This document shows, in pieces, positions 52,266-61,519 of a DNA stretch of 64,000 nucleotides. The stretch is from assembly GCA_021848345.1 (NCBI GenBank), contig JAJZUV010000004.1, positions 86,894-150,893 of the forward strand, read 5' to 3'. A program made the translations under genes and the position numbers. The notes under the pieces are model-generated. The model had not been told where the DNA came from. It ran no database searches and saw nothing but the letters and a program-made list of their open reading frames with translations. Origin of the DNA: Pseudomonadota bacterium (lineage in GTDB: Bacteria; Pseudomonadota; Gammaproteobacteria; Burkholderiales; Burkholderiaceae_C). Position 1 is the stretch's first letter. The number at the start of each line of letters is the position of its first letter.

Positions 52266-53549
52266 TCATGCGGGCACGGCCGACGTGACCTCGACCGTGA
52301 CATGGGAGAGAGCGCCGAAGCGCTCGAACAGGCGCTGGTAGTACGAAGCGTCATGGGCGGCGTCGCTACTGCGGACCGCGACGATGGCCCCCAGATGTCC
52401 AGGCCCGAGCCGCCACAGGTGCAGATCGCGGACCTGGTCGCCCTGCGCCGCCACCAGCGCCGAGATGTCGCGGCTCAGCGGGCGATCCGGATTCATGTCG
52501 AGCAGGATGGCGCCCGTGTCGCGCAGCAGGCCGAACGACCAGTTGGCGATGACCAGCGCGCCGACGATGCCCATCACGGGGTCCATGAAGTTCAGCCCGA
52601 AATACTTGCCGGCCGCCAGTCCGAGGATGGCCAGGATCGACACCGCGGCGTCGGCCGCCACATGCACGAAGGCCGCGCGCATGTTGTGGTCCCGGTGGTG
52701 GTCCCCATGGGCATGGCCCGACTCCTCCTCGTAGTGCAGCGTGGTGACGAAGGCGCCGGCTTCGACGCGAAGGTCGAAGGCATGCGGCTCGGGAATCTCG
52801 TCGATCGACTCCCAGCAGTCGCCGGCATCGCGCAACGCGAATCGCTGCTGTGCGCCGCCCTCGCGCAGCGTGGTCAGCACGAGGTCGCCGGGTCCTAGGG
52901 CTGGCGTGGCGGCATCCTGGAAGCGGCGCACCTGGAAGCGCGGCGGCACCCCGTCCTCGAAGATGCTCAATTGCAGGCGCCCGAAAGGCGTGTCGATCGC
53001 TCGGGTCTCGTCCGCGTGCTCGTGAGCGCCGCCGCCGTGGCCGTGGACATGCGCGTGGCCGTGTCCATGGTGGTGCGCGTGGTCGCCCCCGCTGAGCAGC
53101 CAGGCGCTGATCACGTTGACCGCGAGTCCGAGGAAGGCGATGGCGATGGCCTGGTCGAAGTCGATGCGCACGGGGTGCAGCAGGCGGTCGACGGCCTCGT
53201 AGCCGATCAGCAGCGCGATCATCGCCAGGATGATCGCGCTCGAGAATCCCGCCAGGTCGCCGACCTTGCCGGTGCCGAAGCTGAAGCGGGCGTCGCGGGC
53301 GTGCCTGCGGGCGTAGGTGTACGCCAGCGCGGCGATCAGCATCGCCGCGGCGTGGGTGCTCATGTGCAGGCCGTCGGCGATCAGCGCCAGGGAGCCGAAA
53401 TGCACCCCGCCCGCGATCTCCACCACCATGACGACCGAGCACAGCACGATCACCGACCAGGTCTTGCGTGCGTTGCGGTCGTGGCCCTCGCCGAGGAACA
53501 CGTGGTCGTGCTCGGGCACGGGAACGGTATGGCCGTGGCTTGCGCTCAT
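52266..53549 (-). CDS. dmeF: Cation diffusion facilitator DmeF (Co/Ni efflux)
   Basis: The 427-residue protein is a CDF transporter. It has six helices with [39 protein letters not shown] and [34 protein letters not shown] (the HxxxD and DxxxD-type zinc/cobalt sites). A long His-rich loop ([18 protein letters not shown]) and a C-terminal cytosolic domain follow. It exports Co(II) and Ni(II). Its ATG overlaps the dmeR stop (ATGA), so expression follows the regulator. A cytosolic insert of about 110 residues with a second small His cluster separates helices 4 and 5. Confidence 0.92.
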   Translation of the reverse strand: MSASHGHTVPVPEHDHVFLGEGHDRNARKTWSVIVLCSVVMVVEIAGGVHFGSLALIADGLHMSTHAAAMLIAALAYTYARRHARDARFSFGTGKVGDLAGFSSAIILAMIALLIGYEAVDRLLHPVRIDFDQAIAIAFLGLAVNVISAWLLSGGDHAHHHGHGHAHVHGHGGGAHEHADETRAIDTPFGRLQLSIFEDGVPPRFQVRRFQDAATPALGPGDLVLTTLREGGAQQRFALRDAGDCWESIDEIPEPHAFDLRVEAGAFVTTLHYEEESGHAHGDHHRDHNMRAAFVHVAADAAVSILAILGLAAGKYFGLNFMDPVMGIVGALVIANWSFGLLRDTGAILLDMNPDRPLSRDISALVAAQGDQVRDLHLWRLGPGHLGAIVAVRSSDAAHDASYYQRLFERFGALSHVTVEVTSAVPA

Positions 53550-53824
53550 CGGAAGTAGCCCCTGAAAACGTCCACCAACTGCTCCGCCGCCTCCGCCGCG
53601 GGTGCATCCTTGTCCCTGAGCGGCTCGACCAGGTGGCTCTGGATATGCTCCTCGACGACCTCGCCCAGCAGGCCGTTGAGTGCCCCGCGGCAGGCCGCGA
53701 TGACATGCATCACCTGCTCGCAGCCGGCCTCGGCCTCGAGCGCGCGCTCGATGGCGTCGACCTGCCCGCGAATGCGGCGCACCCGGTTCAGCAGCTTGGC
53801 CTTGCGGCGGATGGTATGGCTCAT
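53546..53824 (-). CDS. dmeR: Ni/Co-responsive repressor DmeR (RcnR/CsoR family)
   Basis: The 92-residue protein begins MSHTIRRKAKLLNRVRRIRGQV and has His3, Cys35, His60 and His64, exactly the nickel/cobalt ligand set known for RcnR. It is a helical CsoR/RcnR-family repressor released from DNA by Ni or Co. It leads the dmeR-dmeF-ynfA unit with an ATGA overlap to dmeF. A G-tract operator lies directly upstream. Confidence 0.93.
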   Translation of the reverse strand: MSHTIRRKAKLLNRVRRIRGQVDAIERALEAEAGCEQVMHVIAACRGALNGLLGEVVEEHIQSHLVEPLRDKDAPAAEAAEQLVDVFRGYFR

Positions 53825-53833
53825 GTTCCTCAG

Positions 53834-53851
53834 TATAGGCTACCCCCCTAT
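53834..53851 (-). promoter_or_regulatory. RcnR/DmeR-type G-tract operator
   Basis: On the minus strand the sequence reads ATAGGGGGGTAGCCTATA, a six-G tract flanked by AT-rich inverted ends. This is the form of RcnR and DmeR operators. It lies ten bases upstream of the dmeR start, so a bound repressor would block the whole unit. Confidence 0.65.
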
Positions 53852-53865
53852 GCCATCCGGAGTGA

Positions 53866-54318
53866 AGTGCCTCGGGGCGGGAGCTCAACCCCCGCTTGCG
53901 CCGGATGCACCCGGAGATCTTCGGGTGGACAGAGCGCCGCATCGCCGCACTCGGCGGCGCGGGGCGCCACGTCCCCGGGAGCGACCTGCTCGCCGTCAAC
54001 GAGGAGTTCGTCGCCTCGATCATGTTGGCCCGTTGCAAGCGCCTGCCCTCGGGCAGCGCTCCCTGGAATGCGCTCCTCGACAACCTCGATCGACGATACG
54101 CAATGGCCCCGGCGCGCCCGCACATGGAGATCTTCGAGCCTTGCGGCGGTGTGCCCCCCTGCGGGACGACCGAGGAGGCTCCACCGCCCTTGCCCCTCTA
54201 CGAGTTCAACCCCAGCCGACCCAAGCGCGAGCAATGGCTCGTCGAAGAACTCGGCGCGACGCTCGACGCGGGATCTGTAGCCGTAATGGTCGGCGCACGC
54301 AAGAGTGGCAAGTTCCAC
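53866..54318 (+). pseudogene. Unrecognised coding remnant at an accessory-region boundary
   Basis: After an in-frame TGA at 53863, the plus frame reads protein-like sequence (ELNPRLRRMHPEIFGWTERR, NEEFVASIMLARCKRLPSGS, LYEFNPSRPKREQWLVEELG, AVMVGARKSGKFH) for about 150 codons. It then runs into the antisense of the TetR gene. No start with a ribosome binding site was found. I do not recognise the family; composition and position suggest the 3' part of a lost or interrupted gene. The minus strand also has an open frame here, but it looks less protein-like. The 75 bases on to 54393 show nothing else. Confidence 0.35.
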
Positions 54319-54393
54319 AGCGCCAATCCGGCAGGAAAGGTGCCGGCAGGTGATCTGGTGGGTGCAGACACTGGCGGGATCGCAACTCCCGGC

Positions 54394-54993
54394 CTAAACC
54401 CCGATGTACCTCAGGACCGCCCGACCGACGCGACGCATCAGCGCGGGGGCATCTGCCTCGCCACGTTCGCCGGCCATATCCGTCATCCCACGCGTAATCG
54501 CGATGAGGTCGAAGGCGAGGTCACGTGCAGGCCCGCCATGCTCGATTTCCCCGCGCTCGAGAACCTTCACGATCTGCGCGGCCAGGCGATCCACCGAACG
54601 GAGTTCGCCGCGCTGTCGGGCAAGCCTGCCCTCTTCGCTGTCCAGCAGCTTGGCGAGCCGCGGCCGACGCAACTGCTGCACCACCGCCACGTGCACCATT
54701 CGGGACAACGCCTCGCGCCAGTCCTCGATCTGCGAAGCCGCGGCGATGTCGGCCGCCAGTTGCTCCGTTTCGCGGCGCATCAAGGCGACCGTGACCGCAT
54801 CCTTGTTGGGAAAGTACTGATACAGCGAGCCGATGCTGATACCGGCCCGCTCGGCGATGGCGTTGGTCGTATACGCATCGAAGCCTCGCTGCTCCAGAAT
54901 GCGAGCCGCCGCCTCGACGATGTTCTGCACCGTCTGCGCCGAGCGCGCTTGCAATGCCTGTTTCCGGGGCTCTAGCAGGGGAGCACGGGGCAT
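54394..54993 (-). CDS. TetR family regulator
   Basis: The 199-residue protein has the TetR HTH at about residues 20-65 (TVQNIVEAAARILEQRGFDAYTTNAIAERAGISIGSLYQYFPNKD) and a helical ligand domain. It is divergent from the inositol-phosphatase-like gene, 83 bases apart, its likely target. The ligand is unknown. It marks the start of a block that by eye is less GC-rich than the preceding region. Confidence 0.9.
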   Translation of the reverse strand: MPRAPLLEPRKQALQARSAQTVQNIVEAAARILEQRGFDAYTTNAIAERAGISIGSLYQYFPNKDAVTVALMRRETEQLAADIAAASQIEDWREALSRMVHVAVVQQLRRPRLAKLLDSEEGRLARQRGELRSVDRLAAQIVKVLERGEIEHGGPARDLAFDLIAITRGMTDMAGERGEADAPALMRRVGRAVLRYIGV

Positions 54994-55076
54994 CGGGAGA
55001 GCGAACGAATGCGAGTTGGGAAAGCGAGCAACTGCTCATATTCTTCTCCTGTCCGCTCACTACCGCAAGCCCTGGA

Positions 55077-55940
55077 ATGCCATCCCCATCCATCGATCCC
55101 AAAGCATGCACTTCGTTGCTGGTGCGCGCGACGCGGCAGCTCGCGGCGGCAGGCGAGTCGCTCGATCGGCCGCGGGACGTGCCCGCAGGAATCGACTGGA
55201 TTCGCAAAGCGAGCCGCAAATCGGCGCAAGGACTGCGCGGCCGGCTCGACGCGTTGTACCCCGCCATCGGATGGATGGAGGAAGATGGCGCGCACGCAGG
55301 CACCGCGTCAACTTACTGGCTCTACGACGCGATAGACGGCGCGTATCACTACTTGCAAGGCTTGCCGCTATGGTCGAGTTCGCTAGCGCTGGTCCACGAC
55401 GACCGTATCGTCTTCTCGGCTGTCTACAGCCCGAGCACGAAGGAAGTGTTCATGGCTTGCGAAGGTCGCGGAGCTACCTGCAACGGCAAGCAGATCTGGG
55501 TTTCGTCCAAGACCGATCTCCGTTCCGCCGTCGCCGGCACGGCCGTCGCGCCCGTGTTGCAGGTGGGCCGATCTGCGCAAGCGCGAGCCTTGGAGTGCGT
55601 CAGCGCCATCGCGCCCCAGGTGTTCGTGCTGCGAGCCATGGCTTCCGCATCGCTGCAGCTGGCATTCGTCGCGGCCGGCCGTCTCGATCTCCATTGGGAG
55701 ACCGGCCTCGATGCCCAGGATTGGCTCGCTGGAGCGCTGCTCGTGCGCGAGGCTGGTGGACGGGCTTCCGATCTTTCCGGCGCGACGCTCTCGGCGCAAT
55801 CGGAAGGGATCGTGGCCGCCCCTGCCTCGCTGCATGGAACGATCGTTGCGCTGCTTCACTCCGCGAGCCTAACGTCGCTCGCGATCCGCGAGCCAGCATG
55901 CTCCGTGGCCGGAAGTCCTCAGACGGGCAGTCCCCAATAG
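55077..55940 (+). CDS. Inositol monophosphatase family protein
   Basis: The 287-residue protein has the inositol-monophosphatase layout: ASRKSAQGLRGRLDALYPAIGWMEED, the metal loop LYDAIDGAYHYLQGLPLWSSSLALV (usual form DPIDGT-N) and DAQDWLAGALLVREAGGRASDLSG (usual form WD-AAG). The Asp residues are kept, but P and T of the first motif are replaced by A, so activity may be altered. The ATG at 55077 was chosen; the open frame from 54954 has no similarity upstream. It overlaps the convergent SnoaL gene by 22 bases. Confidence 0.8.
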   Translation: MPSPSIDPKACTSLLVRATRQLAAAGESLDRPRDVPAGIDWIRKASRKSAQGLRGRLDALYPAIGWMEEDGAHAGTASTYWLYDAIDGAYHYLQGLPLWSSSLALVHDDRIVFSAVYSPSTKEVFMACEGRGATCNGKQIWVSSKTDLRSAVAGTAVAPVLQVGRSAQARALECVSAIAPQVFVLRAMASASLQLAFVAAGRLDLHWETGLDAQDWLAGALLVREAGGRASDLSGATLSAQSEGIVAAPASLHGTIVALLHSASLTSLAIREPACSVAGSPQTGSPQ

Positions 55941-56353
55941 AAACGCGCCTCGTCCTCCCCCGTGAAGTCCGGGTCGACGTAGATGTGCAACTGCACGATC
56001 AACTCCCCGCGGAAGCGAAAGACGTTGCAGAAGCGCCCATCCGTGCGTCCCTGCACCGGCCAGATGGTGCCGCCTTGGGTAACGCCATCCTCGCGCCCTT
56101 CGACCGCCACGAAGTCCCCGGAAACGATGTAGTTGTACTCGTCCGGGTAGTGTCGCAGGGTTCGCACCTGGCCTAGGAGGCCCTGGACGAACATGCCGAC
56201 GGCCGATTTACCCACACGCGACCCGAACTTCGGGAAGTAAAGCTCCACGTTCTCATCGAACATGTCGACAATGCTCGCATCTCCCGCGTCACCCCTGCGG
56301 AAGTACTCCTTCGCCAGGGTGATGAGATGCTGCGATCTGATGCTCCCGTCCAT
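55919..56353 (-). CDS. SnoaL-like (NTF2 fold) protein
   Basis: The 144-residue protein has the NTF2/SnoaL cone fold pattern: AKEYFRRGDAGDASIVDMFDENVELYFPKFG, GKSAVGMFVQGLLGQVRTLRHYPDEYNYIVSGDFVAVEG, RFCNVFRFRGELIVQLHIYVDPDF. Such proteins are small ligand-binding isomerases or hydrolases. AAAGGAG precedes the start. It is the last gene of the minus-strand run beginning with the isochorismatase-like gene. Confidence 0.87.
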   Translation of the reverse strand: MDGSIRSQHLITLAKEYFRRGDAGDASIVDMFDENVELYFPKFGSRVGKSAVGMFVQGLLGQVRTLRHYPDEYNYIVSGDFVAVEGREDGVTQGGTIWPVQGRTDGRFCNVFRFRGELIVQLHIYVDPDFTGEDEARFYWGLPV

Positions 56354-56488
56354 TTCCGATCGACTCCTTTGTCCCCCCGACCTCCCATCGACCTGTTGCG
56401 CGTTGCTGGCGCCGAGGGTCGCGCCGCTTGCCCCAGACCGCGTCAGTTTCCAGGCAACCGTGACGCGCTCCGATCTGCATCGGAAACA

Positions 56489-57415
56489 TCACCGTGGCGG
56501 AGCGTGCCAGGCCCACGGGACGTTTGCAAAGTGCTCGCAAAGATAGTTGACCAATGCCTGCACGCGAGCAGGCCGTGTACGTCCGGGCGGCGTCAGGAGG
56601 TGGATGGTGATCGCCTCTGCATGCCAGTCCTCCATCACGGTCTCCAATGCTCCCGTGCGCAGTTCGTTCCAGACCAGGAATTCCGGTTGCAGCGCCAGGC
56701 CCAGGCCGGCCATCAATGCCGGCATGATGGCCTCTGCGTTGTTCATGTGCAGCGGCCCTGAGACTGGTTGTGAAAATTCACCGTCGAGGGCGTGATGAAA
56801 TTTCCATCCGCCTCGGCTCCGTGAATATGCGTACCGCAGTGCATGGTGCCGGGCGAGGTCACCAGGGTGTTGTGGCCGACCATGCTTCTCAAAATATGCA
56901 GGCGACCCTACGAGCAGGACACGCACATCGCATAGGCGACGTGCGAGAAAGCTGGAGTCCTCCATGCTGGAAATGCGTAGCGCGACGTCGAATCGGTGCG
57001 CAACCAAGTCAAGCAGCATGTCATGGAAGTCGACGGTGAGCGAGACCTCGGGATGCCTGCGCATGAACTCGGGGAATGCCGGCGCCAGATGCGGCAAGCC
57101 AAAGGACATGGGTGCGGACATTCGAATCGGTCCTCGGAGGGTGACGGACTGGTCGGCCAATTCTTCTTCTGCCGCAATACCTTCGCGAAGCAGGCGATCG
57201 GCCTTCTCCAGCACGGCCAGCCCGCTTTCCGTCAGCGAGACTCGCCGGGACGTGCGGTGCAGTAGAACCGTCCCCATGCGCTTCTCCAGACGGGAAATCG
57301 CCTTTGAAACGGTGGCCTGGGAGATTTCAAGTTCCTCCGCTGTGCGAGCAAAGGACCCGGCCTCGGCAATCTTTGCGAAGATTGCCCATGCTTCAAGGTC
57401 GGGAAGTTTGCTCAT
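56489..57415 (-). CDS. LysR family regulator of the accessory run
   Basis: The 308-residue protein has a LysR HTH (DLEAWAIFAKIAEAGSFARTAEELEISQATVSKAISRLEKRMGTVLLHR) and a co-inducer domain (VDFHDMLLDLVAHRFDVALRISSMEDSSFLARRL). The ATG at 57415 has GGAGG upstream; the longer frame adds unconserved residues. Same strand and 93 bases after the MFS gene. It may control the whole isochorismatase-to-SnoaL run. Confidence 0.9.
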   Translation of the reverse strand: MSKLPDLEAWAIFAKIAEAGSFARTAEELEISQATVSKAISRLEKRMGTVLLHRTSRRVSLTESGLAVLEKADRLLREGIAAEEELADQSVTLRGPIRMSAPMSFGLPHLAPAFPEFMRRHPEVSLTVDFHDMLLDLVAHRFDVALRISSMEDSSFLARRLCDVRVLLVGSPAYFEKHGRPQHPGDLARHHALRYAYSRSRGGWKFHHALDGEFSQPVSGPLHMNNAEAIMPALMAGLGLALQPEFLVWNELRTGALETVMEDWHAEAITIHLLTPPGRTRPARVQALVNYLCEHFANVPWAWHAPPR

Positions 57416-57508
57416 CCTGCCTCCGCCGGAAGAAGAGCGGCTAGTGTAGTAGCAGGCATTCGCTGTGCGTCCTGGCGCCTCCGCGCGGACTGGAGGCTGC
57501 AATTTCAA

Positions 57509-59119
57509 TCATCGCTTGCTCGGCGTGTCGCGAGCTTGTCCGAGGGCAAGCAGGTGTCGCACGACAGGTCCCGCTTCACCAACATGCAGGCCCAGTGCTT
57601 CCGCCTGGATTTCGGCATCCGCCCTGGACACTCGATGATGCTGCCGAAGATGCTCGCCCCACGACTCCAGCATGAACCACTCGATCATGACACTCGGATC
57701 TGCCGCATCCTCCATGACACCCCAGGCATAGGCCCCATCCTTGCGTCGTTCCGCGGATAGCTTCGACAGGGCATCGAGCATGCCGGCACGGTCCTTGGGG
57801 TCGACCGTGTACTCGATGATCACGAGCACTGGACCTCGTTCGACATCGGGTGACGAGGCAGTTGGAGGCTCGGGCCAATGCCCGGACGGCAGAAGATCAG
57901 CCTCACCCGCCGGAAGCCGCACGCGATGAGCCAGAAGACCAGTGAGGACGAGGCACGTCGCCCCCAGGAGCAGGGCCATGGCAATCGAGGATCGCTGCGC
58001 CACGAGCCCCCAACCCAGGCTGCCAATGGTCATGGCACCGTTGAAAACCGTCAGATAGACAGCCAGGGAACGACCCCGAACCCAGTTTGGCAGAATGGAT
58101 TGAGTCACGCCATTGAGTGTGGTCAGCGCTGCGATCCATGCGACTCCCAGGAACAGGAGCACGCACAGGGCCAGCCACTGCGGCGGGGATGATGCAAGAA
58201 GAGCCATCACCGCCGCAGTGGCCAGCGCCGAGAACAGCAACATGCCGTCGGCGTCGAGCTGCGTTCGCAAGCGCGGAAGCAGAATTGCGCCACCGATGGC
58301 ACCCACTCCGACCGCGCCGAGCAGCGCGCCGTAAAGGCTGGATCCGCCGTTCAGCAACTCACGCGCCACCAACGGGAGGAGCGCCCAGACGGCACTGCTG
58401 AGCATGAAGAACAGGAAGGCTCGGAATAGAACCGTTTGCAGTTCCCGGCTGGCTTTCGCGTATCGCACTCCTGCGCGGAAGGCCCCCGCGAAATGCTCGG
58501 AGAGCTCGTCTCGCGGCTGTTCCGGCCTGCGCCACCCGAGGAGCGCAGCGACCACGAAGAGGTAGGTCAACACGTCGATGCCATAGGTGAACGCGGCACC
58601 GAGGCTGGAGAGGAGCAGTCCACCGATGGCGGGGCCGATCGCCCGTGAGATGTTGACCCCCAGGGAGTTCAGCGCCACTGCGTTCCTGAGATCCTTGCGA
58701 GGCACCAGTTCGGGAACGATGGCCTGCCAAGTGGGGCCCATCAGTGCCGCCCCGACTCCCCCCATGAACGTGAGCACCGCCAGGGAGGAGACGGACTGGG
58801 CGCCGCTCGCCGACAGCAGCATCAGGCCGATGCTCACGCATGCGAGCATGAGCTGGATGGCCATGAGGAACTTGCGTCGGTCCAGGGTGTCAGCGAGTAC
58901 GCCAGCGGGGATGGACAAGAGGAAGACCGGCAGAGTCGCGGCTGCCTGGACTGTCGCGACGGCCGTCGGAGACGAGGAAAGACCGGTCGTCAGCCACGCG
59001 CTTGCAACGTCCCGCAGAAAGCTTCCGGTGTTCCCCATGACCGTCGCAGCCCATAGGGTTGCGAATAGCCTTTGTCGCAAGAGATGGAAGTTTCCTGTGG
59101 CCGCGCCCGCTTCGCTCAC
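57509..59119 (-). CDS. MFS_3/transmembrane secretion effector-type transporter
   Basis: The 536-residue protein has about twelve helices (FATLWAATVMGNTGSFLRDVASAWL, VSSLAVLTFMGGVGAALMGPTWQAIVPELV) and a soluble C-terminal domain of about 100 residues (VLVIIEYTVDPKDRAGMLDAL, GAYAWGVMEDAADPSVMIEWFMLESW) resembling an antibiotic-biosynthesis-monooxygenase fold. This is the usual length and layout of the EntS-like MFS_3 family. The GTG start at 59119 overlaps the DoxX stop (GTGA), indicating coupling. Confidence 0.86.
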   Translation of the reverse strand: MSEAGAATGNFHLLRQRLFATLWAATVMGNTGSFLRDVASAWLTTGLSSSPTAVATVQAAATLPVFLLSIPAGVLADTLDRRKFLMAIQLMLACVSIGLMLLSASGAQSVSSLAVLTFMGGVGAALMGPTWQAIVPELVPRKDLRNAVALNSLGVNISRAIGPAIGGLLLSSLGAAFTYGIDVLTYLFVVAALLGWRRPEQPRDELSEHFAGAFRAGVRYAKASRELQTVLFRAFLFFMLSSAVWALLPLVARELLNGGSSLYGALLGAVGVGAIGGAILLPRLRTQLDADGMLLFSALATAAVMALLASSPPQWLALCVLLFLGVAWIAALTTLNGVTQSILPNWVRGRSLAVYLTVFNGAMTIGSLGWGLVAQRSSIAMALLLGATCLVLTGLLAHRVRLPAGEADLLPSGHWPEPPTASSPDVERGPVLVIIEYTVDPKDRAGMLDALSKLSAERRKDGAYAWGVMEDAADPSVMIEWFMLESWGEHLRQHHRVSRADAEIQAEALGLHVGEAGPVVRHLLALGQARDTPSKR

Positions 59120-59559
59120 TGCATCCTCTCTTGCAGGTCCAGCCAGGCCACCAACAGGAACCCCCCGACCAATCCAAGGTGTTCGAAGAAGGCATTGGTC
59201 GCGGCGAATCGCGCAGCTCCAGGAGGGAGCTGCCAGAAGCGAAGGGCGATGCCGGTCGCCAACATGGTGAAGACCGCCAACGCCAGGGCCCCCAGCCATC
59301 GCAGGCGGCCACTCAGGATCAGCGTCGGTGCACTCAGCTCAAGGATGATGACGAGCACCGCGCCGATTGATGCGGGGGCGATGCCGAAATGCTTCATCTC
59401 GCCCACGGCACCTCCAAAGTCGCTCAGCTTGGCAACACCACCTTGTATGTAAGCCGCGCACAGTCCGAGGTAACCGGCGAAGCGGGCGGATGCCCCGCCG
59501 AGAACCCTCAGGACCGCGCGGGAGAACGTGCGCTCGATGGGAGGCCATGAGGAACGCAT
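59116..59559 (-). CDS. DoxX family membrane protein
   Basis: The 147-residue protein has four hydrophobic helices with the DoxX pattern: RFAGYLGLCAAYIQGGVAKLSDFGGAVGEM, IGAVLVIILELSAPTLILSGRLRWLGALALAVFTMLATGIALRFW and FFEHLGLVGGFLLVAWLD. DoxX-like proteins are membrane partners of redox enzymes. The ATG at 59559 follows GAGGGGG. Its stop codon overlaps the MFS GTG start. Confidence 0.87.
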   Translation of the reverse strand: MRSSWPPIERTFSRAVLRVLGGASARFAGYLGLCAAYIQGGVAKLSDFGGAVGEMKHFGIAPASIGAVLVIILELSAPTLILSGRLRWLGALALAVFTMLATGIALRFWQLPPGAARFAATNAFFEHLGLVGGFLLVAWLDLQERMQ

Positions 59560-59570
59560 GGATAACCCCC

Positions 59571-61472
59571 TCAACCGAGCCAGCAGGAGCAGCCGAGAGC
59601 GCCAAAAAAACCCTGGAGGTTCGATGCCGGAATCGCGGAGGCCCACGCCTGAGCGTGCTGGTGACCATGCAGCGCACAGGCGTTTGCGCAACCGCAGGCC
59701 GCAAGGGAACGGTAGCGCGCAGGGTGAAGCGAATTCTTGCCTGCCCCCTCCGGTTCGCCCCAGGCTGCGTATCCTTTGAAGACCCTTGCCGGAGACCACT
59801 CAGGCATCGCGGGGGGAAGCGGATTCTCGTCATGGCTCGCGAATTCGCCGGCGCCGAATACCACTCGGCCGCCGACCATCGTCATGTCGGACGTGAGAAA
59901 GGAAATTTCATCCTCCGGCACCGAAAAATAGTCCCTGCTGGGGACCATCAGGTCGGCGAACTGCCCCGGCTCGATGCGCCCTCGACGTCCATCCTCGTTG
60001 GAGAACCATGCGACCTTCTCTGTCCACATGCGCAAGGCAGTCTCGCGGTCGAGACAGTTGCGCTGTGGGTAAAGCTGGGTCCCGCCGACGGTCTTTCCGG
60101 TCACCAGCCAGGCCAGCGAGACCCAGGGGTTGTAGGAGGCAACGCGCGTCGCATCCGTTCCCGCGGAAACGTGAACGCCTCTGGAAAGCATCTTGGCAAC
60201 GGGTGGCGTTGCCTGGGCCGCGGCACTGCCATAGCGCTCGAGGAAGTATTCGCCCTGATACGCCATGCGGTGCTGCACAGCGATGCCCCCACCCAAGGCC
60301 GCGATGCGGTCGATGGACTTTTCCGAGATGGTCTCGGCGTGGTCGAAGAACCAGTTCAGACCTTCGAGAGGCATGTCCCGATCGACCCTCTCGAATACGT
60401 CCAACGCGCGTGCGATCGTCTGGTCGTAGGTGGCATGAAGGCGCCAAGGCCAGCGGTTCTGGACCAGGATGCGCACAACCTGTTCCAGCTCATCCTCCAT
60501 CGTTGAAGGCATCTCCGGACGCTCCACGCGGAAATCCTCGAAGTCCGCGGCCGAAAAGACCAGCATCTCCCCGGCACCGTTGTGCCGGAAATAGTCCGAA
60601 CCCTGCTGATACTTGACGGATGCGGTCCATTGAAGGAAGTCTTCCTTTTCGCGCGCCGGCCTTTGCGTGAACAGGTTGTAGGCCAGACGCACCGTGAGTT
60701 GCCGATCGTCAGCCAGTTTCTGGATGACCGCGTAGTCATCCGGGTAGTTCTGGAAACCTCCGCCCGCGTCGATGACTCCGGTCACGCCCAGACGGTTGAG
60801 CTCACGCAGGAAATGTCGGGTCGAATTGAGCTGATAGTCGAAGGGCAGCTTGGGGCCCTTGGCCAGTGTGGCATAGAGGATGGTTGCATTGGGCTTGGCG
60901 AGCAGCAGGCCCGTCGGGTTGCCATCCCCGTCTCTGACAATCTGTCCTCCAGGCGGCTCGGGCGTGTCCCTGGTATAGCCGACGACTCGAAGTGCCGCCG
61001 CGTTCAGCATCGCGCGATCGTACAAATGCAGCAGGAACACCGGGGTATCGGGGGCGACCGCGTTGAGTTCGTCGAGAGTCGGCAAACGGCGCTCCATGAA
61101 CTGATGCTCCGTGAAGCCCCCGATGACTCGCACCCATTGGGGCGCCGGAGTGATCGCGACCTGGCGCCTGAGCATGTCCATGGCATCCGCCAGACTTCGT
61201 ACGCCGTCCCAGCGCAGTTCCATGTTGTAGTTCAGACCGCCGCGGATCACATGGCTGTGGTTGTCGAAGAGCCCCGGCAGCACGCGGCGTCCCCGCAGAT
61301 CGATCCGTCTGGTCTGCGCACTGGCCAGTGGAAGGATCTCCTGGTCACTCCCCACCGCGCTGATCCTGCCGCCGGAGACAGCCACGGCATGCGCCTCGGG
61401 GCGCGCGCGGTCGAGCGTGGTGATTCGGCCGTTGTAGAGGATGACTTCGGGAGCCGTTGGTGCGGTGGTCAT
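59571..61472 (-). CDS. YtcJ-like amidohydrolase with Cys/His-rich tail
   Basis: The 633-residue protein is an amidohydrolase: metal ligands His72 and His74 (GLFDNHSHVIRGG), WPWRLHATYDQTIARALDVFE, NWFFDHAETISEKSIDRI and SAGTDATRVASYNPW. YtcJ-type enzymes hydrolyse amide bonds of small molecules. The last 41 residues (CGCANACALHGHQHAQAW ... GALGCSCWLG) hold five cysteines and four histidines and extend beyond the usual fold; a metal or iron-sulfur site is possible. It lies 11 bases upstream of doxX in the same run. Confidence 0.88.
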   Translation of the reverse strand: MTTAPTAPEVILYNGRITTLDRARPEAHAVAVSGGRISAVGSDQEILPLASAQTRRIDLRGRRVLPGLFDNHSHVIRGGLNYNMELRWDGVRSLADAMDMLRRQVAITPAPQWVRVIGGFTEHQFMERRLPTLDELNAVAPDTPVFLLHLYDRAMLNAAALRVVGYTRDTPEPPGGQIVRDGDGNPTGLLLAKPNATILYATLAKGPKLPFDYQLNSTRHFLRELNRLGVTGVIDAGGGFQNYPDDYAVIQKLADDRQLTVRLAYNLFTQRPAREKEDFLQWTASVKYQQGSDYFRHNGAGEMLVFSAADFEDFRVERPEMPSTMEDELEQVVRILVQNRWPWRLHATYDQTIARALDVFERVDRDMPLEGLNWFFDHAETISEKSIDRIAALGGGIAVQHRMAYQGEYFLERYGSAAAQATPPVAKMLSRGVHVSAGTDATRVASYNPWVSLAWLVTGKTVGGTQLYPQRNCLDRETALRMWTEKVAWFSNEDGRRGRIEPGQFADLMVPSRDYFSVPEDEISFLTSDMTMVGGRVVFGAGEFASHDENPLPPAMPEWSPARVFKGYAAWGEPEGAGKNSLHPARYRSLAACGCANACALHGHQHAQAWASAIPASNLQGFFGALGCSCWLG

Positions 61473-61519
61473 GACTGGGTCACCTTTGAGGAAGGACAGG
61501 CGCTATCGATCGGGAGGCC

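Noticed and set aside
53848..54318. Minus-strand 156-codon frame opposite the remnant
   Set aside because: Low protein-likeness compared with the plus frame and no start signal.
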